From positions 121,604,505 to 121,668,504 of the forward strand of contig OZ020588.1 in the NCBI GenBank assembly GCA_963971535.1: a stretch of DNA of 64,000 nucleotides. Direction: 5' to 3'. The notes under the pieces were generated by a model. It searched no databases. It saw only the letters and a program-made list of their open reading frames with translations, and was not told where the DNA came from. Each line of letters starts with the position of its first letter. Positions within the stretch are counted from its first letter, which is position 1. The translations under genes were made by a program, and so were the position numbers. Positions 25,742 to 36,530 of this stretch are shown here, piece after piece. Source of the stretch: Notolepis coatsorum. Lineage: Eukaryota > Chordata > Actinopteri > Aulopiformes > Paralepididae.

Positions 25742-25888
25742 CACACAGACACATACACATGTGTTGATGCCGTGCGTGCCATGTTGTGTCCTGCCTACTT
25801 CATCCTCAGGGGAGAAGACACAATATGTTATCGTTATTTCCTTTCCACTCCAATCTAACTCTCTCTTTGCCTCAGGTAAATGTGCATG

Positions 25889-26061
<173 letters not shown>

Positions 26062-26275
26062 GTGTGTCTGCGCTCGTGGGTACATATGTTTATGGATATG
26101 CATGTGTGTGCGTGCGTGTGTGTGTGTGACTGTGTGTGTGTGTGTGTGTTTGAGCATACTGGCATGTATGTGTGTAACCGCACACGTCTGTCTGTACATG
26201 CGTGGGTGTATGCACGGGTCTGTATTGTATGTGTGTGTACCCGTGCATGTGTGTGTGTATGTGCACATGTGTGTG

Positions 26276-26651
26276 GGGTATGCTGTCTAGCGTGGTGTGG
26301 ATTAAGCATGACAGTCTGAGATGAGACGCTCCCTAATGCCACCAGGGGTGTTAACCAAAGCCATGAGGGAATGTCTGACATTTCCTTAATTTCACACCAG
26401 AGCAGACACTTGTTTCATGCCATAAGAGCAGCCTCACACCATGGCCATTACTCCAGACGGGCCTCATTGTTAGTTGACATTTGTATTTGAGCCTCGCCGG
26501 CACCGTGGTGAGAAATCCAGAATTTGATCTCGGGCCCTCTGGTACCGACGTTACGCCGCCTGACACTTACTCTTTTATCCATTACTAAGTGAATTCCTTT
26601 GGCGCGGGGGGTGGCAGTTTAGACAGAGGTGGTCCGCCCCGCTGACTCGGG
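26276..26651. other. No gene recognised
   Basis: Moderately GC-rich sequence between the GT-rich tract and the hAT target duplication. No domain or repeat end was recognised. Confidence 0.4.
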
Positions 26652-26659
26652 GTTAGGAG

Positions 26660-27919
26660 CAGCGTTTCCGTTAGAACATATTCGTGCCGGTCTGGGTGTC
26701 CTGCAAGATTTCTATCCCCGGACATATTCGAGAAATTCCGGTCAGCCTGGTTTTCCTTTTTACCCGCTGAATGCCACCATCGGCGCCAATGTTAACGTTA
26801 ATATCGCCTAATCTATGTTTTAAATTATGGCTATGTGTCTAATCTGCCCATCGCATTATCAAAGACTATTTTCGAGTCAGTGCTGTCAAGGCTGTTTATC
26901 GCGTAGTTTCCGTTTCAGAGCAGTTAGAAAAGCCCCCGTTTTCAGATAAAAAACAGCTCATTCTGGAGCATTCTATGAAAATCGTCTTTTAGTGGAATAT
27001 TCCACAACGTTGATATTCGTCTGCCTTTTTATGAATCGTTTTCAAATAAACGCTAGATGATCAATATTATACGTGCACGCAAACACATTACGGCCGCGCA
27101 CGGATAATCGCCCCGTTGATTTCCTCTCTGACTTTTACATTGAAACCGAAAGAAGACATTTCACAAAACAGCTTATAACTTCATCAAACTTACTCTGATT
27201 ATCCTAACACTGATAACATAGAGTCCTTACCTGACATCAGATGGTATCCAACTGGTATATTCCAATTCCTGATCACCATTCGAAAAAATCGATACGTGTA
27301 TGGATCCAACGCGATACTGTAGAACTCCATGATCAGCGGGGATCTGAGGTTCCAGAATGAACTGTGTCACTGGTAACCCTGGCTGGATCAGTGAACTGGA
27401 AAATGTGGATATAATGTCGCACCTCAGCCAGGAGAATTAAACTTTCCACTCGGGCCTGAACGCTTGACATTTCTGTTTCTGTTTTCTTTCACCACGGCAT
27501 CAGCGGTCTCTGTGACTTCAAGTTCAGAAGACTCATCTTCGTTGTCATTATTATTAGACCTGCTTGTGCTTGGTTTCATGAAATATTTGTTAAGCTTAGC
27601 TTGTTTGGCCATCTCTCTCTCTCGCTCGTATACCTGTTTGTCGTTATGGTGGCCAGACAGGCTCAAAAAAAGAAAGAAAAAAAGATTCACATCCGAGCGG
27701 CGCCATCCGCGCTTTATCAGCGTGAAGCAACATGTAATGATTGTTTCGTTCATCGCATAGGCTATTTAATTTGAGCCTATTTTAATACAATTCAAATAAT
27801 AAAATTGTGCTTAGAGAAATTATTTTCACCGGACATTATGACCGGAGATATTTAAATATTCGGACTTCAACATATTTTGCCGGTCAAATACCGGTAATTA
27901 CCGGCTAACGGAAACGCTG
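26660..27919 (-). mobile_element. hAT element (TSD GTTAGGAG)
   Basis: CAGCGTTTCCGTTAG at 26660 pairs with CTAACGGAAACGCTG ending 27919. GTTAGGAG is duplicated at 26652-26659 and 27920-27927. Subterminal GCCGGT/ACCGGTAA blocks recur near both ends. It carries a short transposase N-terminal exon on the minus strand but no catalytic domain, so it is an internally deleted derivative. Confidence 0.95.
27424..27612 (-). CDS. hAT transposase N-terminal fragment (62 aa)
   Basis: ATG at 27612 opens MAKQAKLNKYFMKPSTSRS, followed by an Asn/Asp/Glu-rich linker, a basic patch (KENRNRNVKRSG) and a stop. The opening QAKLNKYF fits the PCNA-interacting pattern QxxLxxYF, and similar motifs open many hAT and DUF4371-type transposases. 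The rest of the transposase (TTF/BED finger and RNase-H-like core) is missing. Whether the 62 codons are translated is unknown; they may be the remains of exon 1. Confidence 0.5.
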   Translation of the reverse strand: MAKQAKLNKYFMKPSTSRSNNNDNEDESSELEVTETADAVVKENRNRNVKRSGPSGKFNSPG

Positions 27920-28598
27920 GTTAGGAGACAGAATTGTGTTCCTGCAGCACCTGTCTGCCCCCCTTCAGTGTTTCAGTAACCAGAGCTTACACTATAGACC
28001 TGGGCCCTCATTTATTAACACTTCTTAGAAAGTGTTCTATTTTCATACGTAAGCACAGAATTTAGAATGTGTGCACGCACAGAAATATTGGGATTTATCA
28101 ACCGTGCGTACACAGGTCCTACGCTCCTCCGTGTTGATAAATACCTCTTTGTTCTACCGTCAATGCTCGTGCATGATTATCCATATATGGTCATGAAACA
28201 CCCCCCATGGGATGTGAAATAATGGGTTGACCCGAGCGGAACTCTGAGAAACTTCACGGGAGATTGTTCACTGAGGCGCTGCCGAACCAAGAAGACACAA
28301 CCCGTGTGTTATAGGATAAATAAAAGGCTGACTTGTACACGGTGATGTCAGATATCAACGGCTCCCTAAGACCATTGCTGCAATTCTGCCTGGACAGCTC
28401 AAAATACTAATAAAGACCGTTCGTTGACCACTGTTTGGCGTTGGTGGTGTGTCATTATAACCGTGCTGTAATATGAATGCCTTTATTAGTTGTGTTCGAT
28501 TGGCTATAATATAATTTTTAGAGGCATCTATTTTGAATGAATGAAAACTTTATTTAACAGATTGCAGAATGGGTACAATACAGTACGGCTCAATACAC

Positions 28599-28974
28599 TA
28601 GGGATGTGCATCTCCTCACTGAGGCCGATGCGATGCGCATCTCGATACGGTGCCAACGATACGATACATTAACGATACATTTGAAGCACCGGGCGATGCG
28701 ATATGATTCACCCCCTGTTGAGATACGATACGATTCGATATGATTTGATTCAACATAATGCGATTCGGGGCGATACGATGCGATTCAACACGATGCAAAA
28801 TAATGATACAATTTTATGGTATGACAGAGGATTTGGTTGTATTCCTTATATGCAGCTTATATTATTATTAAAAATAAAAGAATCTACTGTAAGACAATTT
28901 ATATAAAAACTCTTGGGTGCCTAAGAAGACTTTTGCATAAACTGTCTTTTCTATCCACTTTAGCTAAAAACACA

Positions 28975-29053
<79 letters not shown>

Positions 29054-29676
29054 CTCCCCGTCTGAGCTGCCGTCGACAGTTGATGATGTCACACACTAGA
29101 CTAGGCCACTAGGATGCGTCTATACTTTCCGACCGTAGCCGCATTATGTCAACAACACGGAGCCAGGCTGGATGGATTGCATGAAGCGATATAATTAAGA
29201 AACGAATAACCAATAAATGTGAAGTTATCTTTGAACCCCTGTTGTCAAGCGTCTTCAATATACGCCCCCCTCCTCACTAATGGTACTGGTGTTGCATAGT
29301 CACTTTATTTAGTTAGTTAGACACTAGTTTAGCGTTAGCTGAACGGCTAACTGGCGTTAGCCAGAGGCTACTAGCGTTAGCATGTCTCCTCGACTTCCAC
29401 TGTTTGTTGATAACTGTGACGCGGCTCTCGCCTTATGTAGTAGCAAAGCAATAGTATCTGCTGTGTGTGTGTGCAGTCACAGTGCACTGCTGACAAGTGG
29501 ATGAGAGGAAATTATATAAATGCATCGGTTTTTGACCGATGCAAAGACGCTACAACAAGATGCATCGCAAGTTCAGCCTGACATTTTTCCGATGCGCACT
29601 AATTCCACCGGTGCACTCGCATCGTGAACGTGTATGCCGGCGCACCGATGCAAATCGATGAATCGTCACATCACTA
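28599..29676. mobile_element. hAT element (TSD CAATACAC)
   Basis: TAGGGATGTGCATC at 28599 and ACGATTCATCGATT in the inverted right end, closing TCACATCACTA at 29676. CAATACAC is duplicated at 28591-28598 and 29677-29684. The undisturbed target is seen at 50369-50482, where CAATACAC occurs once. The interior, including the (GA)n at 28979-29050, is homologous to the right half of the hAT at 5197-12610. Confidence 0.95.
28979..29050. repeat. (GA)n microsatellite
   Basis: About 36 perfect GA units internal to the hAT; an allelic-type relative is the shorter GA tract at 11986-12020 of the sibling element. Confidence 0.97.
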
Positions 29677-30157
29677 CAATACACACAATTGTTAAGGGGA
29701 TGCAGACCAGAGAAAGACGTTTGTCTTGTTTACATCAGGGTCCCCCCCTGTTGTTGTTGGTATTAGCCTAATACCGACAACAAAATAGATGCCTCTAAAA
29801 ATCATATACTATTAGGTAGCCTATATGAATTACATAATAATAGCAGCCATAGCCTACATTATGCAACAGTAACTTGCGCATATATAATAGCACAATGCAC
29901 AGCCCTGTGAACCCTGCACAGTAAACTAACTTGATCATTAATCTAGCTGTTGTATCTTTACGCTTATGAAAACATTAAATAATATGTATAGGCTATAGGC
30001 CGTCGCTTTAGCCTATATTCTCAAATTGCATTTAATGGCTATCCTACTCGAGTCCTCGATATCCTCGCGGACGGACCAGTATACCTTTATATCATATTCA
30101 TATTCATATCATAGTTTACTCTATCAGCCTACCAGCATGTAATACGTTCTTTGTTAG

Positions 30158-30589
30158 AACTCAACTCGTTATTATTTTGCGCATAGATTGCAGAAATACG
30201 GGAACGTTTTGATTTAGGCTTTGACATTGTAAAACTAAATAAGTGAAATTCTGTAAGCAGAATACAAGTCATGATATCACCCACACGATATATGTTCTGT
30301 GTCCAGAGCATGTATGCTTTCCATTCATTTAAGACACATTTATTGCAACGGTTTTGTATACACATACACTCAACAAATAACATCAGTCTGTTCTCGTTGC
30401 AATGCGTTTTTTATTCTTTCTTATAGGAAGGGGGAAGAACACTATATCGTGGGTGTTCATATGACTTGTATTCTGCTTACAGCTTCGGGGTTCCACTTAT
30501 TACGTTTAACAATGGCAAAGCCTTTTAAATATAATCAAAACGTTCCCGTATTTCTGCAATATATGCGCAAAATAATAACGAGTTGAGTT
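30158..30589. repeat. About 145-bp imperfect inverted repeat (foldback)
   Basis: The left arm (about 30158-30299) and right arm (about 30436-30589) are reverse complements with small indels, separated by about 135 bp. Shared blocks include AACTCAACTCGTTATTATTT, GCAGAAATACGGGAACGTTT and GTAAGCAGAATACAAGTCAT. Both arms encode, outward, the same kind of short frame beginning MTCILLT and then MSKPK or MAKPF. A transcript would form a long hairpin. Confidence 0.9.
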
Positions 30590-30797
30590 ACGCGGAGCGC
30601 AGTCAGTGCTTATTTCCACGTTGTAAAAATATTCTACCACCGGCGCCAGCTACGCATGGTCCGACCTGTGCTTAAATATACGCACAAAGTCAAGCACAAG
30701 TTCAAATTGATAAATCCCACACTTTGCTTAGAAATGATCGTACGCACGGGTTACGCACATATCTGTGCGTACGCCACATTGATGAATGAGGGCCCTG

Positions 30798-31390
30798 GGG
30801 AGGGAGGTTCCACCTGTGGTTTTGCCCCATTGTAGCCACACATTGAAGATCAAATCTATAAGCATTATAGCCAAACCGTATTGTGTAAGTTTATAATCTT
30901 TAATGGAGGTATACATTATTTAATTTGTATACTGTTACAACAAATACAGTTAAATGTTTTAACTTAATATTTGAGAAAATGTGTTTTATATCATAATCTT
31001 CACTCATTTCCATGGTAAATACTGCAGTACCCTTATGCTCCAGCATGTCTCTGCAAACTTTCACCAATCACGAGAGCACACCTACTTTGACGTTTGTGCC
31101 ATTCTGGGTCATAAACTAATCACAATCCAGGGCAGTGCTCAAACCTAGTGCTTTGGTGGACACTGTTCTGTTCACTAGATGTGCTCATGAGTAACTCATG
31201 TACTGTAGCATTAACTGAGCCGATGTTGCATACTGCAGCAATGTACAGCACAGTTCATCCTATTATGCATTGTAACATTTAACTGAACCATGTTACAAGA
31301 TGGTAATTGTACTGTATGTCATTGTGTTTCATGTATCTAACATTACATGACATCATAACGCTGCATTTCATCGCGCCTTAAAAGTCATGC
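30798..31390. other. No gene recognised
   Basis: AT-rich sequence between the Harbinger-like and piggyBac-like elements, without recognisable coding or repeat ends. Confidence 0.4.
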
Positions 31391-32289
31391 TTAACTCATT
31401 GACTGCCAATAACGAGTATATTCGTTTTTGGCACCCATGCCCTGAACGCCAAAAACGAGTATATTTGTTTTATGTATTTTTTGTTTGTTTACGATACTAG
31501 ACACTCCCGCACCTTGTGTATGGATGTGGTAACTCTGTGATAATGATCAAATCCCAATAGGTGGCAGTGTCGCCTACCTTTTGAGTACATCTGGGCCAGT
31601 TTCCTGTCCCCCATGAACTCTGAACAGCAAACTGTTTGTGAGAGAGTCGGGAATAGTGATCGGTGTGTAGCGAACGATTGGAGATTATTATGAAGAGGAA
31701 AAAAAAGGTGAAGACTATCCAGACGGTGCATTTTCACCAGACTACGTTGGAGTCCGCATTTCTGGTAAATCAAAAAAATACTAAAGCCAAACCGGCCGAG
31801 GATGTAATGTTATCTGTTCAGAGCGTCTCACCGCGCCGCAGTAGTCGCAACAGCACATCCCGAGCCCGTATATTTCACTGAAATGTTCAGTGATAGCGAC
31901 ACAGACAGCAAGATTACCGAGTCAGACCCAGATGAGCCAGAATGGATGCCAAGTCGAGAAGCAGGTAAGATTACCCATGGTGGTTTTGTGAATTGAACAA
32001 TAATATGAGGCATGAGCCCTTTGACCTGGAAATGTACAAGTGTCGAGCAACAAGCACGAACTGTGCATGCTTCACAAAAGACGCAATATCTCTCTTACTA
32101 GAAAATGAGCATAGATTTTTGGGAAACTAACACTCTTTAGCCTGGGATTGCGCAGGAATGGATGTATGTAGTATGTCTCCATAGCTATAATATAGAATAT
32201 ACGATGGGTCTACAAACATCGTCAAAACTGTCTGAAAGGCTGGCGCCAGGGAGCGAAGGATTGGGAAAACAGCGTGGCAGTCAATTTAA
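31391..32289 (+). mobile_element. piggyBac-like element, short (TTAA)
   Basis: TTAA at 31391-31394 is followed by CTCATTGACTGCCA, and TGGCAGTCAAT lies just before TTAA at 32286-32289. The inverted ends share about 10 bases, with the right one lacking a few terminal bases. A subterminal palindromic pair AACGAGTATATTCG and AACGAGTATATTTG follows the left end. The interior holds a basic-then-acidic exon like piggyBac transposase N-termini. Confidence 0.6.
31690..31964 (+). pseudogene. piggyBac-type transposase N-terminal exon, frameshifted
   Basis: ATG at 31690 opens a basic frame (MKRKKKVKTIQ) that stops at 31881. A +1 shift upstream would join it to an acidic segment, MFSDSDTDSKITESDPDEPE then WMPSREA, ending in CAG with a GTAAGA donor at 31965. 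Acidic N-termini followed by tryptophan are typical of piggyBac transposases. No DDE domain follows, so this is a remnant. Confidence 0.5.
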
Positions 32290-33050
32290 AAGCAACAGGG
32301 ATAGATAACCCTGTAGGAGTACATTTCAGTAGAATGTCTGCTATTGTAGTTTAACCTCTTCCGCCTGTGCGGTCCGGGGGCGGACCGCGAATGACATCAC
32401 GCCATAAATCAAGCTCTCCAGACTGTCTGACAAAATTATCGTTTTATTTTTCAAACGTATTCAAGAATAAACATCATAACCATGTCACAACAGCAGTTAT
32501 AATGTATATTTGCATCAATACGTTTGTTTACCAAAAAAGGTAAACTGGAGTCTGGAGACTCTTGCTAGGAATCCCGATGAGAAGTAATAATAATAATACA
32601 TTTTATTTATAAAGCGCTTTTCAGGAACCCAAAGACGCTGACAATGAGCAAAAAAATTTAACAAAGAAACAAAGAACCACAGGGAATAAGCAACAGTATG
32701 AAAACGCAGGACATACAACCACGGGTAACAAGTAACAGATACAGTCCAGTAGGGGAACAGTCAGGGAAGTAAGGAAACCGAGGGGAGGGGGGGGGGGGGC
32801 AGGAGAGAGAGAAAGTAGGGAAGGGGAAAGGGAGGTGGTAGGTTAGAGGAGGGTGGTTATGGGTAGGGAAGGTTGTATGCTTGGGAGAACAGGTAGGTTT
32901 TTAGTCTGGATTTGAAGGTGGAGAGTGAGGGAGAGTCTCGGACAGTCTGAGGGAGGGTGTTCCACAGTCTGGGTGCAGCTCATGAAAAAGCCCATTAGAA
33001 GTGCATTACAGTAATCCAGCCTGGAGGAGACAAAGGTGTGGACCAGTTTT

Positions 33051-33842
33051 TCAGCATCTGGGAGGGTGAGTGTGGGACGGATTTTTTAAATGTTCCTGAG
33101 GTGGAAAAAGGAGGTTTTGCAAATGTGTTTGATGTGGGTCTCGAAATTTAGGTGGGGGTAAATCAGCGTAGCAATGGAAAGAGATTCCATGCTGGCTGAT
33201 GACACGGCCGAGGGGGAGCAGGTAGAGAGTAAAGAGGACGGGCAGAGGACGGAACCTTGGGAGACACCACAGGTGACAGGGAGGGTCCGGGATTTTTCCT
33301 CCCAGGGAGACGTACTCGGTTCTGTCAGAGAGGTAGGATTGAAACCAATTGAGGGTGGAGTCAGAGAGTCCAATGGAGAGTAGACGGTTGAGGAGGATTT
33401 GATGGTCAATGGTGTCAAAGGCTGCGGTTAGATCAAGCAGGATGAGGAGTGAAGGGGAGCCAGCGTCAGCCGCCATCAACAGGTCGTTGGTGACCCTGAC
33501 GAGTGCTGTTTCAGTGCTTTGGGCGGTGCGGAAGCCAGACTGGAACTTCTCTGCAATATTATTGCGTTGGAGATGGTCCTGGAGCTGTGCAGCTGCTGCT
33601 TTTTCCAGGACCTTGGAAAGGAAGGGGAGGTTTGAGATGGGTCTGTAGTTTGCTAGGACTGCCGGGTCCGAGGTGGTTTTTTTGAGGAGGGGTGTGATGA
33701 TGGCAGTTTTTAGTGCAGAGGGAACATGGCCAGACTGGAGGGAAAGGTTTATGATTTTGGTGATCAGAGGACTTATGACACAAATGTTTGATTTAACCAG
33801 GGCAGTGGGAAAGGGGTCCAGGGCACAGGTGGAGGGTTTCAT
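33051..33842 (-). pseudogene. L2 LINE reverse transcriptase, deleted
   Basis: The frame contains NYRPISNLPFLSKVLEK, FQSGFRTAQSTETALVRV and LLLDLTAAFDTIDH, the L2-clade RT signatures. It reaches FHCYAD and then breaks: the second aspartate and the following thumb sequence are missing, and the text resumes out of frame at a THIKHICKTSFFHLRNI block (33086-33140). A second deletion joins SSRLDYCNAL (about 32995-33040) to an RLWNTLPQTV-type C-terminus. The RT cannot be catalytic. Confidence 0.88.
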
Positions 33843-34101
33843 CTTGTTGATGGTATCCTCAACCTCTCGCTGTGTGACAATGGAGAAAGAGCAGAGTGGC
33901 TGGGCGATCGCTGGCTGTGGGAAGGCAGTGTGGGCGGGGGGAGTGGAGGGGCTGGTGAGAAGGGACCGGATGGTGTCGATTTTGGTTCTGAAGAAGGTAA
34001 TGACGTTATTGCACTGTTCATCTGTGATGTCTGTGTGAGTGAGGGTTTGCGGTTTGAGAAGTTGGTTTATGGTGGAGAATAGCTGCTTGGAGTTGCCCGG
34101 G

Positions 34102-35149
34102 CTATTGTTGATTATGTTGGCGTAGAACTGTGACTGTGCATCTCTGAGGGATTTTGAATAGGCCTTTTGGTGGTTTTTGTAGGCTGTTTTCTGGATGGCG
34201 AGGCCTGTGGCCTGAGAATAACGATATTTGCCAATGTTGTGCAGAGGGTTGTGAGTAGGTCATGCATTTCTGGGAGTTTGGTTTGGGTGGGCGGTAAATT
34301 AGCAGTATTGTCGTGGGGGAGGGGGGTTTACATTTGAATGCTAGGCATTCAAATGATGAGTGGTTGGGCAGAGGGAAGGGGGACAGCTCCAGATCAAGAT
34401 GGTGGAAGACAGCCAGGCCACCACCACGGCCAGTGCTGCGGGATTCTTCTAAGTATTTATAACCGGGGGGACACGCTTTGTTTAAAGTGATATATACCCC
34501 TGGCTGTTGCCATGTCTCTGTGAGGCACATGAGGTCTAATCCTTTGTCCAGTATGTGGTGATGAATGAGGGTAAATTTGAGATTGAGGGATTGTATGTTC
34601 AATAATTCCATTTTGACGGTTGATGGAGTAGTGAATCTCTGCATGGGGCTAAGTAGTGTGAAATACACTCCTCTTTGTCTGTGCCATCTGTGCAGTGTGG
34701 AATCCACTCCACGTTTTCTGTGCAGCCTGGAGTATGGTAGCCTTGCAGTGTTTTCAGTGCCGCTACTAAATCCAGGTGCGTTCTGATGACGCGTAGGAGG
34801 TAGGAGAATAAGGGTTTTGTTGGTGAGGGACTGGGTGTTAAAAGAGACAAACTTCACACGCTCCTGTTGTTGGAGGGGGGGGGGGGGGGTGTTTCAGGGG
34901 GTGGAGATGGTTATTTGTACGGTGTGCACCAGTGTCCTGATGACGCGTCAGAGCTGCCGTACGTTCAGCAGACCAGATGGATGGAATAGCGTCATGTCCA
35001 GGCTGGGTGAAAACAATCCTTCGCCGGGAGCTTCTGTGGATATACCGGGGTCGGCGAAGTAGTGCTAGTTGTTTGATGACTGAGATGCACCTAAGAGTCC
35101 TGCAGGTGTTGAAACTCAGTAGTTGCGGAATGGAATATTTCAACAACAT
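34102..35149 (-). pseudogene. L2 LINE AP-endonuclease region, frameshifted
   Basis: Segments in changing frames give FNTQSLTNKTLILL, NIQSLNLKFTLIHHHILDKG, LDLMCLTETW, PPGYKY, GRGGGLAVFHH and LLIYRPPKPN, the ordered motifs of the LINE apurinic-like endonuclease. The region 35149-34850 encodes the preceding RYIHRSSRRR segment seen in L2 ORF2 N-termini. About 120 bp upstream of the catalytic ETW region contains a tandem-like RKRGVDSTLHRW/RQRGVYFTLLS insert. Several frame changes make it non-functional. Confidence 0.8.
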
Positions 35150-35889
35150 GCCCGACGCCAGGAGGGAGCCGGGAGCTAGTTGCTAGGAGCCGGGAGCTAG
35201 TTGTTGTTAGCCGGGAGCTAGTTGTTGTTAGCCCTGGGCTGGATTCACAGAACTGGAGAGCTAGTCAAATGATCCATGGCATCGAGGAAGGAGATGGAAT
35301 TTGGAGAAGTATCTCAATGGAAGTTGAAGAGGATTCAACTGATAGCGACAGCAGGAGGATAGCAAGCGGCCCGTGTCCGTGTGTCCGTTGGAGGCGAAAG
35401 CAGCAGGTAGGTGATGACAGCCGTCGAAAAACAGTAAACAAAAATGTATCTGTATAAAAATCTGTATAAAAATCCCAGAAGTTAAAACATATAAAAACAA
35501 TCTAAAAGTTCTCTAAAGTTAATAATCTAAAAGTTGGCTTTAGGCAAATGAGAAGTCAAATCAGACGGAGAAGCGGCGAACAAACGTACTGAACAAGCTC
35601 AGTGGCAGTTTTTCATGTCTGGTCATTTTTAGCATGGTGTTATTCACTGTCAAAGATGCAATGAAAAATCATAATTAATATTCTCCTTTGTTTCATCACA
35701 ATTTAAGCAAGCCTAGTAATAGACACAATATTTCTGACACTGGGAGTACATTCACTGAGGTCCATAGATGTCCATTGATACCAAGAACATGCTTAATGGA
35801 CCTTGTAGAAGTGGAGCAATATTCCATTTAATTAGGTATATATTTTAGGCGGATTTTCAGAAAATAGGGCTCCGGGCTTAAGAGGTTAA

Positions 35890-36435
35890 CAGCCCAGAAG
35901 TACATTTTGGTACAATTTCCCTTCCTTCATTCTACTTTCCACAATGCATTTCCCATAAGGGCCAATTAAACGTGAACTTGAACTTGTTATCTTGCACTCA
36001 TGCATTCCATTAAGTGTACTGGCTCAGAGCCAGGTGGTATTGTTAAAAGATTAGACACCAGCAGCAATGTGATGTTAGATTAAACAGGAGGTCTGCGTCT
36101 CCCTCTGATCAAAATCTGCAGCGCCGACCCCCTCTTGATTCCTACATACAGTTCACGTGGAGTACATTACACTCTAGATGGGCACCGTGATACGAGCCAG
36201 TGTGTGTTGTTTATCCAGACACAAGCCCTTCAGTGGGGTTTACTCAGAGCTTCCACAGTGCTCACACCTCAGGCTTCTCTGAGCTCCTTCCTGTGTTGTA
36301 GACTTGTTGAGCTCCAGAAGGCCCAGGGCCTTTTATTGGCTCTATCGCTTTTCTACATTACGCTGTAAATCTGCACTTGATCAAAATCTGATACATTATG
36401 CTCCTTTGCAAATTAGTCAGTAATTATAATTTTTC
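35890..36435. other. No gene recognised
   Basis: Apparently unique sequence right of the piggyBac-like element. No domain or terminal repeat was seen. Confidence 0.4.
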
Positions 36436-36530
36436 TATGGGGGGTGGGGGCGGTGGGGGGGGGGGGCTGTACATTGGAGGTGGGGTGGGGTGGGGGGGTT
36501 GTGTAGGAGGTGTGGGTGGGGAACACTGTA
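36436..36530 (+). repeat. G-rich tract with G4 potential
   Basis: Repeated G runs (GGGGGGTGGGGGCGG, an 11-G run, GGTGGGGTGGGGTGGGGGGG) on the plus strand. Four or more G3+ runs with short loops fit G-quadruplex rules. TGTACATTGGAGG is repeated at both sides. It lies just 3' of a LINE fragment. Confidence 0.75.

Larger units (their letters stand above)
28515..29801. repeat. Inverted-repeat-bounded insert
   Basis: TTTTTAGAGGCATCTATTTTG at 28515-28535 is the perfect reverse complement of 29781-29801, with weaker pairing further out. It encloses the segment homologous to 50369-50482, the hAT, and a palindrome at about 29749-29779 (TGTTGTTGGTATTAG / CTAATACCGACAACA). It may be a small foldback transposon inside the Harbinger-like element. 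Confidence 0.6.
28003..30794. mobile_element. Harbinger-like element with nested insertions
   Basis: GGCCCTCATTTATTAA begins at 28003, and TTGATGAATGAGGGCC ends at 30794. Both ends contain blocks of GTGCGTACGCAC and GGGATTTATCAA in inverted arrangement over about 130 bp, and CTG trinucleotides flank both sides (a 3-bp duplication). Long imperfect TIRs rich in GCGTACGC and a 3-bp duplication fit PIF/Harbinger, but no transposase or Myb-like gene is recognisable, so the class is tentative. It contains a hAT (28599-29676) and a large foldback (30158-30589). Confidence 0.6.
32585..35560 (-). mobile_element. L2 (Maui-like) LINE, internally deleted
   Basis: The minus-strand LINE ends in a short (TTA)n tail at 32585-32598 next to TTTATAAAGCGCTTTTC, the L2-type 3' end. 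Endonuclease and RT frames lie at 35150-34102 and 33842-33051. The right boundary is approximate; a three-copy GCCGGGAGCTAGTTG repeat (35165-35232) lies in the 5' part. It sits inside the piggyBac-like element, so it is younger than that element. Confidence 0.85.
32351..35889. mobile_element. piggyBac-like element interrupted by an L2 LINE
   Basis: TTAA (32351-32354) plus CCTCTTCCGCC at the left, and GGGCTTAAGAGG plus TTAA (35886-35889) at the right. The TIR core CCTCTTMMGCC also opens the related copy at 39434. The right half (35600-35885, e.g. TTTTAGCATGGTGTTATT and TTTCTGACACTG) is homologous to 39938-40110. A GC-rich palindrome GCGGTCC..GGACCGC sits next to the left end. No own coding capacity. 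Confidence 0.7.

Noticed and set aside
33559..34038. Plus-strand frames opposite the L2 RT
   Set aside because: Antisense shadows of recognisable minus-strand LINE motifs.
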